Source of the DNA: Gammaproteobacteria bacterium | Lineage (GTDB): Bacteria > Pseudomonadota > Gammaproteobacteria > Xanthomonadales > Rhodanobacteraceae | Direction of reading: 5' to 3' | DNA length: 7,838 bases | Assembly (NCBI GenBank): GCA_005877675.1 | Contig: VBNZ01000149.1 | Span: forward strand, 1-7,838 | In this document: one piece after another, positions 4,253-7,838 of the stretch | How positions within the stretch are numbered: position 1 is the stretch's first letter | Layout: each line of letters opens with the position of its first letter | The notes under the pieces: model-generated | Told to the model about the DNA's origin: nothing | What the model saw: only the letters and a program-made list of their open reading frames with translations | The model's database searches: none | Program-made: the position numbers and the translations under genes

Positions 4253-5785
4253 TCAGGCAGCGAGCTTCTCGTCGGCCTTGACCTGCAGCTTCACATCGAG
4301 GTGCTTGAGGTAATCGCGCTCCTGCTCAAGGTCCGTGCGCGTGAGCGGATGCGCATCGAGCCAGGCTTGTGCCAGACGCAGTTGCACGGATTTGTCGTCG
4401 ATCTTGAGCTCGATCGTCGGCAGCGATTCGGGGGCGCGCGCGCGCTGCAGCAGAACCGCGAGGCGCAGCAGCGCGGTCACGCGTGAGACTGGCCGGCGCA
4501 GACGCTCGGGCAGGGCGGTAATGACGGCCGTGTCGGGTTTGCGCCGGTGCGATCGCAGGATCGCCGCGAGCGCCTGCTGCTCGTGCCGCGCGAAGCCCGC
4601 GAGATCGGAATTCTCGATGATGTAGGCGCCGTGCAGATGATGTTGGCTGTGCGCGATCGCGAGGCCGATCTCGTGCGTGCGTGCCGCCCAGATCAGCCAG
4701 TCGCGCGCGTCTTCGCCGAGCTGCCAGTCGGGTGCGATCGCTTCGAACAGCGCTAGCGCGGTTGCTTCGACGCGTTCGGCATGCGCTCGGTCGACGCCGT
4801 AGCGCTGCGCCAATGCGTCGATGCTGGTCGTGCGCGGGTCGCGGTGTTCGGCACGGCCGATCATGTCGTAAAGCAGGCCTTCGCGCATCGCGGTTTCGCA
4901 TACGCGCATCTGCTTGATGTCGAGCGCGGTGAAGCAGGCTTCGAGGATGGTCACGCCGCCGGGAAACACGCCGACGCGTTCGTCCGCAAGTCCGGGCAGG
5001 CGCAGCTTGTCGAGGCTGCCGCAAGCGATGATCGCGTCGCGGATACGCCACAGCGCCGTGCGCGTGATGCCGGTTTCGCACCAGCCGGCGGCCTGTGCCA
5101 CCGCGCCGATCGCCTTGACCGTACCGGAGGAGCCGATCGTTTCGGCCCAGCCCTGCGCGCGATAGTCCGCGGCAAACTGCTGCAGCTCTACCGCGATTTC
5201 CTGCTGCGCGCGATGCCAGCGTTTGGCGGTGATTTTGCCGTCTTCAAAAAAACGCAGCGTGCTGGCGACGCAGCCCATTTGCAGGCTTTCTTTTTCCAGC
5301 GCATCGAAATGCTGGCCGATGATGAACTCGGTGCTGCCGCCACCGATGTCGACCACGAGCCGGCGATCGGCGGATTCGGGTATGCCATGCGCGACGCCGA
5401 GATAGATCAGACGCGCTTCCTCGCGGCCGGAAACAATTTCGATCGGATGGCCGAGCGCATCTTCGGCAAGCGCGAGAAATTTCGCCGGCGCGGCGAGTCG
5501 ACGCACGGTGTTGGTAGCGACCGCGCGCACGCGCTCGCCTGGCAGCACGCGCAGGCGCTGACCGAAGCGCGCGAGGCAGGCAAGCGCCTTGTCGCGTCGG
5601 TTCTCGTCGAGACTACCGTCGGCGCGCAAGCCCGCAGCAAGACGCACGCTATCGCGCAGGCGGTCGATTACGCGCAGCTCGCCGTGCTCATAGCGCGCAA
5701 CGACAAGATGAAAACTGTTGGAGCCGAGATCGACCGCGGCGAGCAATTCGCCGTTGCGGATTTGCGATGGAGCGCCGTTCGCCAC
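4253..5785 (-). CDS. ppx: Exopolyphosphatase (Ppx/GppA family)
   Basis: Ppx releases phosphate from the ends of inorganic polyphosphate; GppA relatives convert pppGpp to ppGpp. The 510-residue length matches E. coli Ppx (513) and is close to GppA, so some overlap of activity is possible. The ASKHA-fold motifs are AAVDLGSNSFHLVVA (16-30, first phosphate loop), SGREEARLIYLGV (119-131, containing the catalytic glutamate) and VVDIGGGSTEFI (144-155, second phosphate loop). A helical HD-like C-terminal half follows, with RTHEIGLAIAHSQHH (369-383). The frame is open to 5863, but GTG 5785 is the likely start: GGAGGA lies 9 bases upstream and the first motif then sits at the usual distance from the N-terminus. 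No ppk polyphosphate kinase gene is adjacent, unlike the E. coli ppk-ppx operon. The gene is divergent from the efflux transporter. Confidence 0.93.
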   Translation of the reverse strand: MANGAPSQIRNGELLAAVDLGSNSFHLVVARYEHGELRVIDRLRDSVRLAAGLRADGSLDENRRDKALACLARFGQRLRVLPGERVRAVATNTVRRLAAPAKFLALAEDALGHPIEIVSGREEARLIYLGVAHGIPESADRRLVVDIGGGSTEFIIGQHFDALEKESLQMGCVASTLRFFEDGKITAKRWHRAQQEIAVELQQFAADYRAQGWAETIGSSGTVKAIGAVAQAAGWCETGITRTALWRIRDAIIACGSLDKLRLPGLADERVGVFPGGVTILEACFTALDIKQMRVCETAMREGLLYDMIGRAEHRDPRTTSIDALAQRYGVDRAHAERVEATALALFEAIAPDWQLGEDARDWLIWAARTHEIGLAIAHSQHHLHGAYIIENSDLAGFARHEQQALAAILRSHRRKPDTAVITALPERLRRPVSRVTALLRLAVLLQRARAPESLPTIELKIDDKSVQLRLAQAWLDAHPLTRTDLEQERDYLKHLDVKLQVKADEKLAA

Positions 5786-5794
5786 GCTGCAGAT

Positions 5795-5800
5795 TCCTCC
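5795..5800 (-). promoter_or_regulatory. Ribosome-binding site deciding the ppx start
   Basis: GGAGGA on the - strand is a near-perfect Shine-Dalgarno sequence, followed by 9 bases and then GTG (5783-5785). It is the best ribosome-binding site in the window and argues against the 26-residue N-terminal extension that the open frame would allow. Confidence 0.8.
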
Positions 5801-5858
5801 GAGATCTTGTCCCTGATTGTCGCACGAGCCGATGCCACGCACGAAACAGCGTTGCACA

Positions 5859-5878
5859 CACACTCAAGGTATAGTGTG
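5859..5878. promoter_or_regulatory. Inverted repeat in the ppx/efflux divergent promoter region
   Basis: CACACT (5859-5864) and AGTGTG (5873-5878) are perfect 6-base arms around an 8-base centre, in the 140 bases between the divergent ppx and transporter starts. The right arm overlaps TATAGT, the best -10-like sequence for the + strand gene. A dimeric repressor site is plausible, but no adjacent regulator gene is visible and no good -35 accompanies it. Confidence 0.4.
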
Positions 5879-5925
5879 ACGCTGCCGTGACTGCGTGTCG
5901 CCGGCGTCATCCCGACAACGACAAG

Positions 5926-7209
5926 ATGCCCGCCATCCAGATTCCACACCGCACGGCGCTGGCCGCGTTGCTCGCCGCGCTCGCGATGTTCGGACCGTTC
6001 TGCATCGATGCGATCTTTCCGGCGTTTCCGGCGATAGCGCATCGCTTCGGCGCCGACGCGCTGCAGATGCAGCAGACCATCAGCGTGTATCTGTTCGCCT
6101 ACGCGGCGCTGTCGCTGTTTCTCGGCGCGTTTTCCGATGCCTGGGGACGGCGCGCGGTGATCCTCGCCGGGCTCGGTGTATTTTTCGCCGCAACAGTCGG
6201 CTGCGCGGTGTCCGATTCGATGCCGATGCTGCTGCTGTTTCGCGCGCTGCAGGGCACCAGCGCGGGCGTGGGGCTCATCGTCGGCCGCGCCATCGTGCGC
6301 GATTGTTTTGAAGGTGCGCACGCACAGAAGCTGATGGCGCAGATCAGCCTGATCTTCGGCATCGCGCCGGCGCTCGCACCCGTGGTCGGCGCCTGGCTCG
6401 TCGCGTGGACGCCAGCGCTGCCGACATGGCTGCTCGGCTGGCATATGCTGTTCTGGGCGCTGGCCGTGTTCACCGTTGCGCTGATCGCGCTGTGTCTTAT
6501 GGTGTTGCCGGAGACGCATCCGCGCGAGTTGCGCATTTCGTTCCGCCCGCACAGCCTGTTCACGAGCTATCACAAGATCGTCAGCGACCGTCAGTTCGCC
6601 GCGCTCGCGTGCGCACTGACCTGCAACGCGGCGGGATTCTTTCTGTACATCGTCTGCGCGCCGGCGTTCGTGCTGACGATCCTGCATCTGGATCAGAATC
6701 ATTTCCCCTGGTTGTTCGTCCCGGCGATCACCGGACTCGTCACCGGCGCGCTCTTGACCGGACGTCTCGCCGGACGCGTGCCGACGCGCGTGCTGGTCGG
6801 CGTGGGTTACGCGATCATGCTCGGCGCTGCGCTCACGAACGTTCTCGTCGCGTGGCTGGTGCAGCCGACGCGCGTGCCCTGGGCGGTGCTGCCGTTAGGC
6901 ATCGGCGCGATCGGCGTCAATCTGGTGGCGCCGCCGCTCAATCTGCTCGTGCTCGATCGCTTCCCGCGCTATCGCGGCAGCGCGTCGTCGGTGCAGGCGT
7001 TCGTGATGCTCACGTTCAGCGCGCTGCTCGCGGGTGTGATCGGTCCGCTGATTTCGGTCGATGCGCTGCACCTCGCAGTGACCTCGGCGGTTTTCTACAG
7101 CTGCGGATTTGTCGGCTGGCGCTGGTACCGCACGATGGTGAAGCGGCTGCCCGCGAAGATCGAAGCCGATGCGGCGGTGATTGCCGCGGTCGGCTCAAGC
7201 GGCGACTGA
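5926..7209 (+). CDS. Bcr/CflA-type multidrug efflux MFS transporter (DHA1)
   Basis: This is an inner-membrane proton-drug antiporter of the major facilitator superfamily with about 12 hydrophobic helices in 427 residues. Family signatures are the acidic residue in helix 1 (CIDAIFPAFPAI, D28), motif A in loop 2-3 (GAFSDAWGRRA, 67-77), RALQGTSAGVG (106-116) in helix 4 and the antiporter motif C GIAPALAPVVGAWL (145-158) in helix 5. Substrates cannot be read from sequence; relatives export drugs such as bicyclomycin or chloramphenicol, or metabolites. The frame is open from GTG 5887, but ATG 5926 is preferred because the first helix then starts about ten residues in, as is usual; its Shine-Dalgarno is weak. 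An inverted repeat overlapping a -10-like TATAGT at 5871 may be an operator. The last 15 bases overlap the convergent HExxH gene, with no terminator visible between them. Confidence 0.92.
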   Translation: MPAIQIPHRTALAALLAALAMFGPFCIDAIFPAFPAIAHRFGADALQMQQTISVYLFAYAALSLFLGAFSDAWGRRAVILAGLGVFFAATVGCAVSDSMPMLLLFRALQGTSAGVGLIVGRAIVRDCFEGAHAQKLMAQISLIFGIAPALAPVVGAWLVAWTPALPTWLLGWHMLFWALAVFTVALIALCLMVLPETHPRELRISFRPHSLFTSYHKIVSDRQFAALACALTCNAAGFFLYIVCAPAFVLTILHLDQNHFPWLFVPAITGLVTGALLTGRLAGRVPTRVLVGVGYAIMLGAALTNVLVAWLVQPTRVPWAVLPLGIGAIGVNLVAPPLNLLVLDRFPRYRGSASSVQAFVMLTFSALLAGVIGPLISVDALHLAVTSAVFYSCGFVGWRWYRTMVKRLPAKIEADAAVIAAVGSSGD

Positions 7210-7659
7210 TCCGTCGAGCAGTCCGCGCATTTCAAGCCATGCCCGCGCATCCTCCGCATCCTGCTCGAACCAGGCACGTGTAGAACCCAGGCGGAAGCTG
7301 TAGCCCCAGGCGTCCATATCCGCCATCAGGCGCGCGCGCCCGACGCCGGGCAGCGCATCGGCGAGCACGATCTGCAGATAACAGGTGGCATCCTCTTCGG
7401 CCTGCGAGTCGGAGGCATCGGTGTGGATGTACGCGCGACGCTGCGCGGGTACGACGATCAGATGGCAGGCTTCGTGCAGCACAGAATGCACCGGCGTGTC
7501 GCCGCGTGCGTATACTTTTTCGCCGATCACGCCCGCTTCGGGTTCGCCCCAGTAGCTGCCGGGGATCGGCGCGCGCTCGGCGACGCATTCGAGTGAGAGG
7601 TTATACCGTGCGAGCAGGGCCCGTGCGGCCTCGCTATCAATGTCCGCGAGTGTCAGCAT
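7195..7659 (-). CDS. Uncharacterised protein with HExxH zincin-type motif, downstream of minE
   Basis: I do not recognise a named family. The 154-residue soluble protein has no signal peptide or membrane segment. Residues 59-70 (SVLHEACHLIVV) contain H62-E63-x-x-H66, the canonical zinc-protease motif in a hydrophobic helix. About 20 residues on, AEEDATCYLQIVLAD (87-101) resembles the EExAxxxA helix that supplies the third ligand in IrrE/ImmA-like gluzincins, so E88 or E89 could complete a metal site. SYWGEPEAGVIG (35-46) and the Trp-containing C-terminal helix have no obvious match. A neutral zinc metallopeptidase, or a degenerate relative, is therefore inferred. ATG 7659 lies 28 bases after the minE stop and lacks a clear Shine-Dalgarno, so it is probably expressed from the min operon. 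Its 3' end overlaps the convergent transporter by 15 bases. Confidence 0.85.
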   Translation of the reverse strand: MLTLADIDSEAARALLARYNLSLECVAERAPIPGSYWGEPEAGVIGEKVYARGDTPVHSVLHEACHLIVVPAQRRAYIHTDASDSQAEEDATCYLQIVLADALPGVGRARLMADMDAWGYSFRLGSTRAWFEQDAEDARAWLEMRGLLDGSVAA

Positions 7660-7687
7660 CGCCGCGGCCGAAGTTGCAAAGGCGCGA

Positions 7688-7838
7688 TCAGGCTTCGTTG
7701 GCGGCCATCGTCGGTGCGCCCTTCTCGGGTAGCGCCACGCTCAGCGCCAGCACTTCGTGACCGCCGTCTTTTTGCACCTGTACCTCGACCGCATCGGTGT
7801 CGACGTTGACGTACTTGCGGATCACCTCGAGCAGTTCG
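7688..7838 (-). CDS. minE: MinE cell division topological specificity factor (C-terminal part)
   Basis: The frame enters from the right edge and ends at TGA 7688-7690, giving the last 49 residues. ELLEVIRKYVNVDTDAVEV followed by QKDG and LSVALPEKG matches the anti-MinCD/topological-specificity half of MinE (compare ILEVICKYVQID and LNVTLPE in E. coli). MinE stimulates MinD ATPase at the inner membrane and drives the pole-to-pole oscillation that confines MinC, so that Z-rings form at mid-cell. The tail runs about seven residues past the usual end (PTMAANEA). The order implies minC and minD further right on the same strand. The N-terminal MinD-binding helix and the start lie outside the window. 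Confidence 0.93.
   Translation of the reverse strand, partial: ELLEVIRKYVNVDTDAVEVQVQKDGGHEVLALSVALPEKGAPTMAANEA

Noticed and set aside
4434..4445. 12-base alternating GC tract (possible Z-DNA)
   Set aside because: It simply encodes Ala-Arg codons near the end of ppx in very G+C-rich DNA. Short GC runs like this are expected by chance.
5786..5863. 26-residue N-terminal extension of ppx (start at 5863)
   Set aside because: The extension has no match to the family, and GTG 5785 has a GGAGGA site at good spacing and gives the family's usual length.
4781..5890. 369-residue + strand frame opposite ppx
   Set aside because: High G+C makes the antisense frame free of stops. The opposite strand has complete Ppx motifs, a strong ribosome-binding site and the expected length, while this frame has no recognisable motif.
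5668..6702. 344-residue - strand frame opposite the transporter
   Set aside because: Its composition is dominated by Arg, Gln and Glu with no domain, and it lies antisense to clear MFS helices and motifs. It is a shadow.

Overview
The window reads as an ordinary chromosomal segment of a high-G+C gammaproteobacterium. The protein families (LpxH, MinE, a periplasmic cyclophilin, Ppx, a Bcr/CflA transporter) and the G+C-rich codon use point to the Xanthomonadales/Lysobacterales, perhaps Rhodanobacteraceae. That placement is inference from family resemblance, not a database result. Coding density is very high, and no stretch over about 170 bases lacks a gene. I see no tRNA, rRNA, CRISPR array, insertion sequence or phage gene.

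Layout. On the left, two + strand genes are translationally coupled: the last 25 codons of an unidentified protein, then a threonine synthase-like PLP enzyme. A perfect 9-bp-stem hairpin follows and probably terminates transcription from both sides. A - strand block then runs right to left: ppx (exopolyphosphatase), a periplasmic peptidyl-prolyl isomerase, a small four-helix membrane protein, lpxH (lipid A biosynthesis), and a secreted SH3b protein with a long Pro/Arg repeat tail. Divergent from ppx is a Bcr/CflA drug-efflux transporter on +. Its 3' end overlaps by 15 bp a convergent - strand gene for an unrecognised protein with an HExxH zincin-type motif. That gene lies 28 bp downstream of minE, which is cut by the window edge.

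How the genes relate. Much of the - strand block concerns the envelope: a periplasmic folding enzyme, LpxH at the inner membrane, and an exported SH3b protein. The prolyl isomerase-lpxH neighbourhood resembles the ppiB-lpxH pair of E. coli. Here a distinctly A+T-richer gene (about 48% G+C by hand count, against over 70% in flanking samples) for a four-TM protein sits between them. Its TGA stop is in the same frame as lpxH and three to four codons upstream of the lpxH start.

Start sites were revised on ribosome-binding and family evidence: ppx at GTG 5785, ppi at ATG 4083, lpxH probably at GTG 2960, and the transporter at ATG 5926. I found no complete novel defence or mobile system. The most unusual items are the A+T-rich gene between ppi and lpxH with its in-frame junction, the HExxH protein behind minE, and an A+T-rich perfect inverted repeat inside the threonine synthase-like gene.
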